DNA of 64,000 nucleotides, taken from Bacteroidota bacterium (GTDB taxonomy: Bacteria; Bacteroidota; Bacteroidia; AKYH767-A; 2013-40CM-41-45). Positions 37,424 to 46,886 of the stretch are shown piece by piece. Under the pieces are notes generated by a model. The model was given only the letters and a program-made list of their open reading frames with translations, was not told the DNA's origin and ran no database searches. The stretch covers positions 1 through 64,000 of the forward strand of contig JADKKE010000007.1 of the NCBI GenBank assembly GCA_016720655.1, in the 5' to 3' direction. Made by a program: the position numbers and the translations under genes. The stretch's first letter is position 1, and each line of letters starts with the position of its first letter.

Positions 37424-37972
37424 ATGATCAATACAGCACAACTATCTGTGAGGGAAATGTCTGAATCAGACATTCCATTGATTGCAGATTATTGGCTATT
37501 TTCTGACCCGGAATATTTAACCAACATGGGAGTGGACCTTGTAAAGGTACCATCAAGGAATGCACTCATTTCAATGTTGACGGAACAATTGACTCAGGAG
37601 TATCACGAAAAGAAATCCTATTGTATCATTTGGGAGTTAGAAAATGAACCGATTGGACATTCAAATGTAAATTCAATAGTTTATGGTGATGCTGCTGCCA
37701 TGCATCTCCATATCTGGAAAGTAGATGTGCGCCGAAAGGGATTTGGCAGTAGTTATTTGCGTATGACTCTGCCCTATTTTTTCAATAATCTGAAGATTGA
37801 AAATTTGTATTGTGAACCATACTCCTTAAATCCTTCACCCAATAAGACTTTGGAACGATTGGGATTTAAATTTATTAAAACTTATACAACAATTCCCGGT
37901 TCTCTGAATTTTGAACAAACAGTGAACCGATGGGAGATGAGTCGCTGGCAATTCGAAAAGTTGTATCCATGA
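37424..37972 (+). CDS. GNAT N-acetyltransferase, RimJ/RimL-like
   Basis: A 182-residue GNAT-fold protein: N-terminal VREMSESDIPLIADYW, the acetyl-CoA loop region KVDVRRKGFGSSYLRMTLPYFF, and CEPYSLNPSPNKTLERLGFKFIK, which is usual for the RimJ/RimL branch. It transfers an acetyl group to an amine (protein N-terminus, antibiotic or small molecule). The substrate is unknown. It stands 58 bp after the TPR gene and may be separately transcribed. Confidence 0.8.
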   Translation: MINTAQLSVREMSESDIPLIADYWLFSDPEYLTNMGVDLVKVPSRNALISMLTEQLTQEYHEKKSYCIIWELENEPIGHSNVNSIVYGDAAAMHLHIWKVDVRRKGFGSSYLRMTLPYFFNNLKIENLYCEPYSLNPSPNKTLERLGFKFIKTYTTIPGSLNFEQTVNRWEMSRWQFEKLYP

Positions 37973-38169
37973 TGCGATAACGGTAAACTTAATTGACACG
38001 GAAAAGATTCGTATTCTCTGCATGAATTCAAGCATGAATTCAATTTAAATGAAGATTGAATCATTAAATTGGTATCAATTCTGGTTGTATTTGTGCTTGT
38101 TTGTTCATCCATTTTCAATAAATTTGTTTCTTAGTCTAACAGGTTAACCCGCTCTATAAAACTTCCACG

Positions 38170-38661
38170 ATGCAAAGATTTTTATTAGTATTGATTTCTT
38201 TGACTTCAGTTCTGTTTTTATGCTTTTCCTGCACAAAAGATAAAATTGATATTGATGAAGACCGAATGCTCTTTGAAGGTGTTATGGCAAGTGGATTTCA
38301 GTATTATCAAAATGGCAATAAATTGCCTGGCGCAGCACCAAGTCCGCATGGAAATTTTAGATTGCGTTTTAATGAAATTGCTGCGACGGTATTGGATAGT
38401 TCAGGAGAATTGACTGGCGGTACTGAATTTCCTCAGGGATCGATAATCGTGAAAGAAGTGTATTCAGGAAATAATCTTGATGTATACGCCGTTATAAAAA
38501 AGGAATCATCAAATACAGCTGCGGCCAAGGGTTGGATTTGGGCAGAACTCAATCCGGATGGTACAACACATTACAGTGCCGGAAACAAGGGACAAGGATG
38601 TACAGGTTGTCACAGCGGTGCTCCGAATCGTGATTTTACCCGAACCTTTGATCTGCACTGA
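38170..38661 (+). CDS. Haem-binding cytochrome P460-like lipoprotein
   Basis: A 163-residue protein with a lipobox (VLFLCFSC, lipidated Cys about residue 21) and a c-type haem motif CTGCH at 144-148 close to the C-terminus. The body resembles cytochrome P460-family domains (NFRLRFNEIAATVL, GSIIVKEVYSG, VYAVIKKESS, GWIWAELNPDG). P460 proteins bind a modified c-haem and oxidise hydroxylamine or detoxify NO; many in Bacteroidota are uncharacterised. It is lipid-anchored outside the inner membrane. The conserved cross-linking Lys cannot be assigned by eye. Confidence 0.75.
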   Translation: MQRFLLVLISLTSVLFLCFSCTKDKIDIDEDRMLFEGVMASGFQYYQNGNKLPGAAPSPHGNFRLRFNEIAATVLDSSGELTGGTEFPQGSIIVKEVYSGNNLDVYAVIKKESSNTAAAKGWIWAELNPDGTTHYSAGNKGQGCTGCHSGAPNRDFTRTFDLH

Positions 38662-38670
38662 GAAGGATGT

Positions 38671-38859
<189 letters not shown>

Positions 38860-38979
38860 ATGGAATCCACAGATGACGAAAGTAACCCCAAACGATCTTC
38901 CATCGCTATTTTCTTGATACTGGTAGGGATAATGCTGCTTGTTCTTCTCATCGAATGGCTTTTGGGCTTTATAAAGTGA
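38860..38979 (+). CDS. 39-residue single-span membrane microprotein
   Basis: The frame from ATG 38860 to TGA 38979 encodes a short acidic/basic head (MESTDDESNPKRSS) followed by one hydrophobic helix (IAIFLILVGIMLLVLLIEWLLGF) and a lysine at the end. Charge pattern and length fit a small inner-membrane protein. No family is recognised. It follows directly on the repeat array, the same position as the fadA, fadE and rluE starts. Confidence 0.5.
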   Translation: MESTDDESNPKRSSIAIFLILVGIMLLVLLIEWLLGFIK

Positions 38980-39087
38980 TGAATCTGTGAATTAACCCTT
39001 TTTAAGAAAATCCTTTTAACTTTTTTCCGTTCTTGCAGTATAAATCGTACTTATTCCCGGGAATTTCCGGGCTAAATTCCATCATAC

Positions 39088-40784
39088 ATGCATTGGATTA
39101 AATCTATCTCTGGCCGTACTAAAAAACTGGTACTGGTGTGTTCAATCGTTATTGTTTCAGTTGCTTCTTACAGTTTTGTCGAAGATTATTATTTCGAAGT
39201 GAGTAAGAATCTTGATATTTTCAGCACACTGTACCGCGACGTAAATATTTATTATGTTGATTCAGTTCAGCCCGGTGAGTTGATGAAAAAAGGAGCGGAT
39301 GCAATGCTCCGATCGCTGGATCCATACACTGTGTACATTCCTGAAAGTGAAATTGAAGATTACAGGATGACTCACATTTCCGCTGAATACGGTGGAATAG
39401 GAGCACTCGTACACGAACGTGATGGACAAATTGAAATCTCTGAAATCTACGAAGGTTTCCCGGCGCAAAAAGCGGATGTGAAAGTAGGTGATAAGATTAT
39501 TTCAGTGAATGGTGTTACCACTTCGTTGTTCAGAGAGCAGGTGTAGCGCAGCCGATCGAGAAAACGATTACCAGAGATGAAATCAAATTTAAAAATGTGC
39601 CGTATTTCGGAATGGCAAATGACCATACCGGTTATATTAAACTTACACAATTCCTTGAGAACTCTGCTGATGAAGTAAAACAGGCATTGGTGACCTTGAA
39701 GCAGGACCCGAAGATGAAAGCTGTTATTCTGGACTTGCGTGGAAACGGTGGTGGATTGTTGAAGGAAGCAGTGGATATTGTTAATCTCTTCGTTGACAAA
39801 AGCCAGAAAATCGTTTCACAACGTGGGAAAGTGAAGGAAATGAATATGGAATATTTTGCCAGCAAGACTGCGGTCGATACAGAAATCCCGGTTGTTGTAT
39901 TGGTAGACCGGGGTTCCGCCTCAGCTTCGGAAATTGTAACCGGAGCGATTCAGGAGTTGGATAGAGGAGTGATCATCGGACAACGGACTTTCGGGAAAGG
40001 ACTTGTACAGCAAACCTATAATCTTTCCTACAATACACTACTCAAAGTAACGATCGCGAAGTACTATACTCCCAGCGGTCGTTGCATCCAGGCATTGGAT
40101 TACACGCATCGCAATGCCGATGGTTCTGTTTCCAAAGTTGCAGATTCCGTGATCACTGAATTTAAAACAAAAGGCGGACGTGTAATTTTCGATGGAAGCG
40201 GTATTTTTCCGGATATCTATACTGATCCGGAATCCTACAGTAACCTTAGTAACTCACTATACAGGAACTATTTATTCTTCGATTATGCCACAAAATTTGT
40301 GAACGAACACCCATCCATTCCGAGTGCAAAGGAATTTGCAATGCAAGAAAAGGAATACCAGGATTTCGTGAGCTTCCTCAATGGCAAGAAGTATGAGTAT
40401 ACAGATAAGAGCGAGCAAGAATTGGAATCATTTCGCAAAGCTGCCGAAAAAGACAAGCATTTCGAAGCTATGAAACTTGAATACGATGCCTTGAAAAAGA
40501 AAATGGCGGACAATAAAAAACAAGACCTTATTAATCACAAAACCGAATTAAAGGAGATTCTTGAAGGAGAAATTGCTTCCCGTTATTATTTTCAAAAAGG
40601 CCGGCTGGAAAGTAGTTTCCGCTCAGATGTAGATCTCAGGAAAGCACTGGAAGTGTTGGATAATCAACCGCTTTACGCCTCCATACTCAAAGGTGATGGA
40701 ACCTTCAAAGTGATCGGTAAGCCGGGTAGTGAGGCCCAGGCAAGGGCCAATAGCGAAAGAGATGAAGATGACGGATTCCATTGA
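39088..40784 (+). CDS. S41 C-terminal processing protease (CtpA-like), damaged in the PDZ domain
   Basis: About 550 residues over two frames. The first (39088-39546) has one N-terminal membrane segment, the S41 leader region and the PDZ start (GIGALVHERDGQIEIS to GDKIISVNG). It stops shortly after TTSLFREQ. The second frame begins about 39540 with GVAQPIEKTITRDEIKF and includes the catalytic Ser in DRGSASASEIVTG and Lys in GQRTFGKGLVQQ. Compared with relatives, about 20 PDZ residues are missing at the joint as well as the frame. Such proteases trim periplasmic or exported proteins. Either a small deletion damaged the gene or the assembly is wrong here. Confidence 0.82.
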
Positions 40785-40802
40785 TATCGGAAACCCAAAA
40801 GG

Positions 40803-40835
40803 ATCCCTAAATGAAGAATTTAGGGATTTTTTTTT
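40803..40835 (+). terminator. Terminator after the S41 protease
   Basis: Arms ATCCCTAAAT (40803-40812) and ATTTAGGGAT (40818-40827) with a 5-nt loop and a run of nine T. Strong intrinsic terminator. Confidence 0.9.
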
Positions 40836-40864
40836 GCTTTCTTTTGTCCCTGCCTGTTTTAGGG

Positions 40865-40896
40865 TTTGTTTAATTTTCCTGAATCCCGTACGTTTG
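40865..40896 (+). promoter_or_regulatory. Promoter of yebC
   Basis: TTTG (40865-40868), 20-nt spacer, TACGTTTG (40889-40896): both boxes match the Bacteroidota consensus exactly. The expected start near 40902 leaves about 17 nt before ATG 40919. Confidence 0.75.
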
Positions 40897-40918
40897 CGAC
40901 CATTAAAAGACATGAATT

Positions 40919-41629
40919 ATGGGTCGGGTATTTGAGAAACGCAAGCACAAGATGTTTGCACGTTATGATAAAATGGCGAAAGCTTTCACACGTGTCGGTC
41001 GTGAAATCGCCATTGCAGTGAAAGCAGGAGGTCCTGATCCGGCTTATAATCCACGTTTAAGAACTGCCGTACAAAATGCCAAAGGCTTGAATATGCCTAA
41101 GGACAGGATCGACGGTGCTATTAAAAGAGCAGTATCCAAGGATGCAGGTAATTTTGAAGAAATAGTATATGAAGGTTATGGACCGCATGGTGTAGCTATT
41201 GTGGTGGAAACGGCCACAGACAATACAACACGGACAGTTGCAAATATCCGTATGTACTTCAACCGGGGAAATGGAACATTGGGGAAAACAGGTTCCCTCG
41301 ATTTTATGTTTCAACGAAAAGGTGTTTTTAGAATTCAAAATGATGGGAAGGTTAATGCTGAAGAACTTGAACTTGAACTAATCGATTTTGGACTCGATAG
41401 TATGGAGGTGGATGATGAGGAGATCCTGATTTATACTGCCTATGAAGATTTTGGAAAAATGGCAAAAGGTCTGGAAGAAAAAAAGATTGATGTAAAAAAA
41501 GCAGCACTTGAACGTCTTCCTACCACTGGTGTTGAACTTAGTGAAGAACAACAAGATGAAATACTACAACTCGTTGATAAGTTTGAAGAAGATGATGATG
41601 TACAGGCGGTCTATCACAATTTGAAGTAA
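40919..41629 (+). CDS. yebC: YebC/PmpR-family protein
   Basis: A 236-residue member of the YebC family: N-terminal RYDKMAKAFTRVGREIAIAVKAGGPDPAYNPRL, the central YEGYGPHGVAIVVETATDN, and FEEIVYEGYG-type motifs. The usual KWANIKHKK opening is changed to VFEKRKHKMFARYDK, as in the second YebC clade. Family members bind DNA as PmpR-type regulators, and recent work links YebC to relief of ribosome stalling on proline runs. Cytoplasmic. It has its own promoter and a bidirectional terminator. Confidence 0.88.
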   Translation: MGRVFEKRKHKMFARYDKMAKAFTRVGREIAIAVKAGGPDPAYNPRLRTAVQNAKGLNMPKDRIDGAIKRAVSKDAGNFEEIVYEGYGPHGVAIVVETATDNTTRTVANIRMYFNRGNGTLGKTGSLDFMFQRKGVFRIQNDGKVNAEELELELIDFGLDSMEVDDEEILIYTAYEDFGKMAKGLEEKKIDVKKAALERLPTTGVELSEEQQDEILQLVDKFEEDDDVQAVYHNLK

Positions 41630-41641
41630 TCGAATCAAAAC

Positions 41642-41681
41642 AAAAAGAAAACGGCGAACCCAATTTCGCCGTTTTCTTTTT
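41642..41681. terminator. Bidirectional terminator between yebC and porU2
   Basis: Perfect 17-bp arms (41642-41658 and 41665-41681; core AACGGCGAA / TTCGCCGTT) with 6-nt loop, A run before and T run after, so it can work on both strands. Confidence 0.92.
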
Positions 41682-41736
41682 ATCTATAAATTCTTCTTTC
41701 AAATTCAGACCACAATCGAATTCTTGTACTGTTTCT

Positions 41737-44700
41737 TTAACGCATGAGATACATTTTACCCCAGCCCTTTTTAAAGAATTTATCTGCTTCCGTGTCACGA
41801 TGTTCAATCGATTCTCCATGAAGATCAGTGACGACGCGATAGAGGTAGAGTCCATTCGCCAATTGATCTCCATATTCATCTTTTCCGTCCCACGCATAAT
41901 CAGTAATGTTTCTTCCGATGTGAATATTCCCCAGTTCATTTTGCATAATTTCTCTCACAATTTTACCTGTGATTGTCATGATCTGGATTTTCATATGTGA
42001 CGGAATTTCATTTCCGGTCAGGGTAAAGACAAATCGTGTTGAAGTAGAAAACGGATTTGGGTAGTTAAGAAATTCAGTGATTGTGGATTTGTTGACTACT
42101 TCAAAAGATATTTTGTAATTGAATTTTCCCGATTCATTGTTCGATTTATCTGTAGCTTCTACTTCCAGGACATACACACCATCCGTTTCAAAATTTGGAT
42201 TCCATTCTATCTTACAACTGTTCTTTGGTAAAACAGCGGGAGTGAAGCGCATGGTATTTCCATAGGTAGGAAATGAGAAAAATACAGGAATCAGGTTTTG
42301 GGAATTCGGACTCTTGAGATAAACTTTGAATTTAGCAGTATCATTCAATGCCAGAAACTTGTTTTCATCGTGGAGTTGAATTGTAATTGTTGGTTTGCCT
42401 GAAACAATATCACCATCCAAAATGTGAACGCCATCAAAGGTGACATCCAGAATTGGATTGATCAAATCCCTGTTCATGTTAAATTTCATTTCCATGAGAT
42501 TGTTGAAATGATATTTCTCCAACTGATGCGTTGCATTGAAAGGATTCGCTTCCACCCATAGACCATTCGATCCGGCAAGACCAAAAGTATGATCGATGAT
42601 AACGTTCGCCATAATAGATTGGCCTTGTCGCAATGAGTCCAGTCTTACAGATTGAATATCGTGACGAATGCGGTTGTTATCATACAGGTAAAAGTTCACA
42701 TCCAGACTATCCATCGGAAGATTGCCGACATTATCAATCGCAATACTCATGCGTACAGTATCACCTTCCTGAACAGGGTTCTTGTAAAAACTAAAGGACC
42801 GGTTCGGATTGAGAGCACACTCCGGTACTTCATCGTAATAAATTCTCCAGTACTTCATTTGAGCAGGTGTTCGCAAGGAGTCATCTTGTATGTACGATTG
42901 AAGTTTGAGATAGGGATAAGTATTGGCATTGATCCAATTCAATGTGGTGTCTTTTCCGGAAACAGAATAACTTAGATCTGTAATCAATGTATCCCAGGTT
43001 TTAGTCAGATCATTTAATCCAAGAACATCCAATTTAACAAGATCTCGTGTCGGGTTTTCAGCAGGAACCTGATTCCAATGCAAACTTTCCCAACGTGGGG
43101 TAGGTCCTATGATATCAGTGGTTGTATACCCTCTGTTCCAGATTGCACTCAAAAGTGTCTGAAGTTGCAAATCATCAGAAGATGCCTGTCCCCATTTTTC
43201 TTCAATGGTAGAAGGATAACCTTTTTTCATTAATACAATGTAAGGTGTATTGTCCTGAAGCATGTTCATGTTAAACCCAAGTCCGCTGAGTGAAGCATTG
43301 AATGCCGGATCTGCTGCAGAATACGGATAAGTATACCATGAATAAGCAAGAATGTAATTTCCAACGGGCACCTGGTTAATCATATTCTGCAAACTTTGCA
43401 TTTGTGCAGGGTCTGCATATCTGAAAATGAAAATATTTTCAGGACGTTGACGACCACCCGGGAACTGACAAACATTGATCCCTTGCATAGCAGGATCACC
43501 ACATGCTCCGGAAGTGATTACCCATGGATTCGCCTGACCGAAATTATATTCACACGTGTTCCATGGATCTAGTGTTATGGAGTCCAAAACAGCAATCATG
43601 ATCGCTGCATTTGCCTGACAACCGTTATACTCAATCGGAGCATTGTTCATGAAATATCCGATTTCATTGTATTGAGTCTGCGAACCATCGGGTGAACCAT
43701 GAGTGAATACACGCAGTGATTTATTGTTCCTGACAAAATCATATTTTCTGTGGAGTGTATCGTACTGAATGTTTTCAAATTTGTCACTCTTGAACTGATA
43801 AAAATGATTCTGTGCCCATCCTGTTTTTCCGGAAATGTACATGAAGGAACTTTCCTGCCACTGGAAGCTTAATGGATCGTTGGATATGGAGTCATTCGCG
43901 ACACGCCAGAAATACACTGTGCTGTCGAGCAGGTTCACATTCGGTGGAGTCCATGAAAGCACCCCGCCACTGTCACTGATTACCGTGAAACGGAACAATG
44001 GACTCGGTTGCATTCCGGGAGTAGAGTCCACGATATTCAAATCGACTGTGTCAATTTCAAAACGATAATTTTTGATATCTGCCAGAGGATCCGCTGTACT
44101 GGCTTTTAATGTGACAGTACTGTATGGATGAATAGCAAATTTCGGTGGGTAAACAGGGATAATGTCGTTTGACTTGATAAAGACATTGGTGGATGTAAAA
44201 TTGTTGCTGTAATCATTGTATTCGGAAACAGAATCAGGAAGGTCTATTTCGACACGAACGTGATTCACTCCTGCAGCACTGAAACCACCGGTTTTCATAG
44301 TGATGTTCATCGTGTCTTGATAATAACATCTTCCTCGTTTGAAAGAAAATGTTGAATCTACACCATCCGGAAATGTCCGGATAACATTCACGATGAATGA
44401 ATCCTGTACTGCTTTTCCAATATTCCGCAACGTTACATTTACTGAAAATGTATCGAGGTCGGTGGAGATTTCTTCCGGAGTGAAACGAATATTACTTTCA
44501 TTTACTGCATAGTCCGGTTTGCTGAAATGATTCAGTCGGAGAGAAGGATCTCCCTGCAATGACATTTCATTACACACAATCCGAATGTTCTCCTGATTTG
44601 GAAGCTGAATAGTTTCGACTGCTTTTTTCATCAACTGCCCAATGGTCGCTCCGTAATTATAATACGATGCATTTTCAAAAAAAGCGTTTGAATAATTGTA

Positions 44701-46839
44701 CAAATCATAGGGGATTCCTTGTCCAACACTGGCTATGAAAGCAATTGCCGCTTTGCGCGGTTCAAGAACAAATTTTTCACTCACACTTTTCTGATACGCA
44801 TGAAAGTCACCTGCAAAACAGGAATTGGCAACAATCACCGGATAACGTCCCTGGTTATTGTAGGCAGAAGGTTCATCCGTACTTTGATCAAATCCGGAAC
44901 CGGATGCATGACCAAAGAATGTCATGACTGCGATTCCTGAATCTATCTGTGCCTGTAAGGAGTCGCTTTGATTAATCACAATTGGATTGGAATTGTATTT
45001 CAGGTAAGTTGTGACATGACCGCCAAACAGACTGTCTTCCATTACATTTTTGAAAATATCCAGGTAACCGGAAAGCAATCCTTGCTGCGCCACATCATCA
45101 CCGCCACCGAAATGAAGAATTTCTTTCATCCAGGGTTGAGGAGGACCAGCCTGAGCATCTTCATATTCCTGAACCTTGCTCAGGTAATCCGAAACTTCGG
45201 TAGGTGCTCTCGCAGAAACACGACCTACAGGAACTTTTGGTTCGTACAAAGAACCATCGATCCCGGATGTGAGCAATTGGTCCGAAGTCGGTACACCAAA
45301 GGATGGGACAAGACACAAAGAAAATAATCCGGTATTGTTTCTGAAATCCGCTCCGGAAATTGACTTGCCTAAAAGGAGCAGATTTTGTGCGGGAGCAACA
45401 GTCCAGCTATTCAATGTGAAATGAATAAAATTTTTGATGGAAAGCGGATGCTTCTGAATGCCATATGCAAACTGATCATACAGTTCATCAATGTCAATCA
45501 AAATGGCTCTGTTTACTGTAGTCAGATCACGGTATGCTTTATAGCTCTGTGCCTGATTCCAGAGTGAACGATGGGCAATAATAATGAATGCAGAGTCACG
45601 ACCAATCGTTTGAAGATTGTTGAAGAATCCGAAATTGTTAGAGACGTAATTGATTCCACTTACGGAAGTAACACTTTGTATTGATCCGGGAGTACTGAGA
45701 AAACAAACTTTAGGACTGGAACTTCCATCATTCGCAACAAGTGCCTGAAAGGTTGCCCCGGATTGAGAAACAAGAATGCGTTTGTGATTGGTGATATCGT
45801 AAAGAATGGGAGCAGCAGCCGGATTGAAATTCGTAATGTTCATCAGCGTCTTGCTCTGTGAACCATCATCCGGAACATACATTCTGAATGTATTCCTTCC
45901 TTCAAGATCATAAGTATGCGGATAACGCACAGAGAGCCAGTAAAAGGCACTGTATTCCGCACTGCTCACACTGAGTGGAGTTGTTACATTGTATACAAAA
46001 GCTGTTGTTGCAGAGGTGAAGACAGCAGGAGAAACCGAAAATGGATAGTGACGAAGCGATTGTGAATAATAGGTGTCAGTAAAATTCGCACCCGGGAAGG
46101 TGATTGAAATGTTGTGCGGATTGTTGTTAATTCCACCAACACACGTGTTGATTTCAACATTCGGACCACTCGAATAAATTTTATCTGTATTTACATTTAC
46201 AGTAAGAGGATAATTCCCGGCTGAATAATTCCCGAACACATCGCACCATCCTTCACTTTCGGTGTATTCAATGGAAGTAGATGTCATCCCCCGGTTATAA
46301 CCGATATACCGCCCTGCTTGTCCCTGCGTTGTTGGATCCTGGTAAGAATCTTTGATGAAGTAGGGGGAAGGGGAGTAAGCTGAAAAATTATTATCATTCA
46401 CACTGGTCAGCCGTTTGCCATTGCTTGTACTACTGATGGTGAGAAAATAAACTGCCGTGTCAGTGAACAAACTGTAATTGGGAGTGGGTTGCCAACTCGG
46501 GTCAGCATACAACTTTGAATCTAAACTACCATCATTTTTATCAGCATAGAATTCAATAAAATCCGCTGCATCAAAGACTCCGTCGTTTTCTCCTTCGATG
46601 TAAATAAATTGCTCAACACCATTGTGGAAAATTTGAATTTTTCGCGGATCAGAACCCGTGACCTGCACACCTGCGAAAAGCAGTGTCTGCCTGTTGATCC
46701 GGTAAATACCTTCCTGGGAAATTTTGAATTTATAATACGGTTGACTGTAATTGATCCAGGAATTCTCGTAAGGTTGTGCAAGGAGCAAAGAAGCACAGGA
46801 AGAAAGGAGGAATGTCAGTAAAATTCTTTTCATGGTCAC
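41737..46839 (-). CDS. porU2: Gingipain-like C25 protease, PorU2-type T9SS sortase homologue
   Basis: A 1,700-residue protein. Signal peptide (LTFLLSSCASLLLAQ). The catalytic part carries His in MTFFGHASGSGFDQ (about residue 641) and Cys in VANSCFAGDFH (about 673), as in the C25 family. Following domains are CARDB/Ig-like segments and a C-terminal FlgD-Ig-like domain (NYPNPFSTSTRF, then GLYLYRVV). PorU cleaves the sorting signal of T9SS cargo and attaches it to lipopolysaccharide. The large size and pairing with a PorV-like gene fit the putative PorU2 type rather than the shorter canonical PorU. It follows the PorV2 gene by 47 bp. Whether it sorts the cargo seen here is inference. Confidence 0.82.
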   Translation of the reverse strand: MTMKRILLTFLLSSCASLLLAQPYENSWINYSQPYYKFKISQEGIYRINRQTLLFAGVQVTGSDPRKIQIFHNGVEQFIYIEGENDGVFDAADFIEFYADKNDGSLDSKLYADPSWQPTPNYSLFTDTAVYFLTISSTSNGKRLTSVNDNNFSAYSPSPYFIKDSYQDPTTQGQAGRYIGYNRGMTSTSIEYTESEGWCDVFGNYSAGNYPLTVNVNTDKIYSSGPNVEINTCVGGINNNPHNISITFPGANFTDTYYSQSLRHYPFSVSPAVFTSATTAFVYNVTTPLSVSSAEYSAFYWLSVRYPHTYDLEGRNTFRMYVPDDGSQSKTLMNITNFNPAAAPILYDITNHKRILVSQSGATFQALVANDGSSSPKVCFLSTPGSIQSVTSVSGINYVSNNFGFFNNLQTIGRDSAFIIIAHRSLWNQAQSYKAYRDLTTVNRAILIDIDELYDQFAYGIQKHPLSIKNFIHFTLNSWTVAPAQNLLLLGKSISGADFRNNTGLFSLCLVPSFGVPTSDQLLTSGIDGSLYEPKVPVGRVSARAPTEVSDYLSKVQEYEDAQAGPPQPWMKEILHFGGGDDVAQQGLLSGYLDIFKNVMEDSLFGGHVTTYLKYNSNPIVINQSDSLQAQIDSGIAVMTFFGHASGSGFDQSTDEPSAYNNQGRYPVIVANSCFAGDFHAYQKSVSEKFVLEPRKAAIAFIASVGQGIPYDLYNYSNAFFENASYYNYGATIGQLMKKAVETIQLPNQENIRIVCNEMSLQGDPSLRLNHFSKPDYAVNESNIRFTPEEISTDLDTFSVNVTLRNIGKAVQDSFIVNVIRTFPDGVDSTFSFKRGRCYYQDTMNITMKTGGFSAAGVNHVRVEIDLPDSVSEYNDYSNNFTSTNVFIKSNDIIPVYPPKFAIHPYSTVTLKASTADPLADIKNYRFEIDTVDLNIVDSTPGMQPSPLFRFTVISDSGGVLSWTPPNVNLLDSTVYFWRVANDSISNDPLSFQWQESSFMYISGKTGWAQNHFYQFKSDKFENIQYDTLHRKYDFVRNNKSLRVFTHGSPDGSQTQYNEIGYFMNNAPIEYNGCQANAAIMIAVLDSITLDPWNTCEYNFGQANPWVITSGACGDPAMQGINVCQFPGGRQRPENIFIFRYADPAQMQSLQNMINQVPVGNYILAYSWYTYPYSAADPAFNASLSGLGFNMNMLQDNTPYIVLMKKGYPSTIEEKWGQASSDDLQLQTLLSAIWNRGYTTTDIIGPTPRWESLHWNQVPAENPTRDLVKLDVLGLNDLTKTWDTLITDLSYSVSGKDTTLNWINANTYPYLKLQSYIQDDSLRTPAQMKYWRIYYDEVPECALNPNRSFSFYKNPVQEGDTVRMSIAIDNVGNLPMDSLDVNFYLYDNNRIRHDIQSVRLDSLRQGQSIMANVIIDHTFGLAGSNGLWVEANPFNATHQLEKYHFNNLMEMKFNMNRDLINPILDVTFDGVHILDGDIVSGKPTITIQLHDENKFLALNDTAKFKVYLKSPNSQNLIPVFFSFPTYGNTMRFTPAVLPKNSCKIEWNPNFETDGVYVLEVEATDKSNNESGKFNYKISFEVVNKSTITEFLNYPNPFSTSTRFVFTLTGNEIPSHMKIQIMTITGKIVREIMQNELGNIHIGRNITDYAWDGKDEYGDQLANGLYLYRVVTDLHGESIEHRDTEADKFFKKGWGKMYLMR

Positions 46840-46886
46840 CTTTTAAATTACAATCTGCCTTCAATCGAAAGGCCAGACCTTATGCT

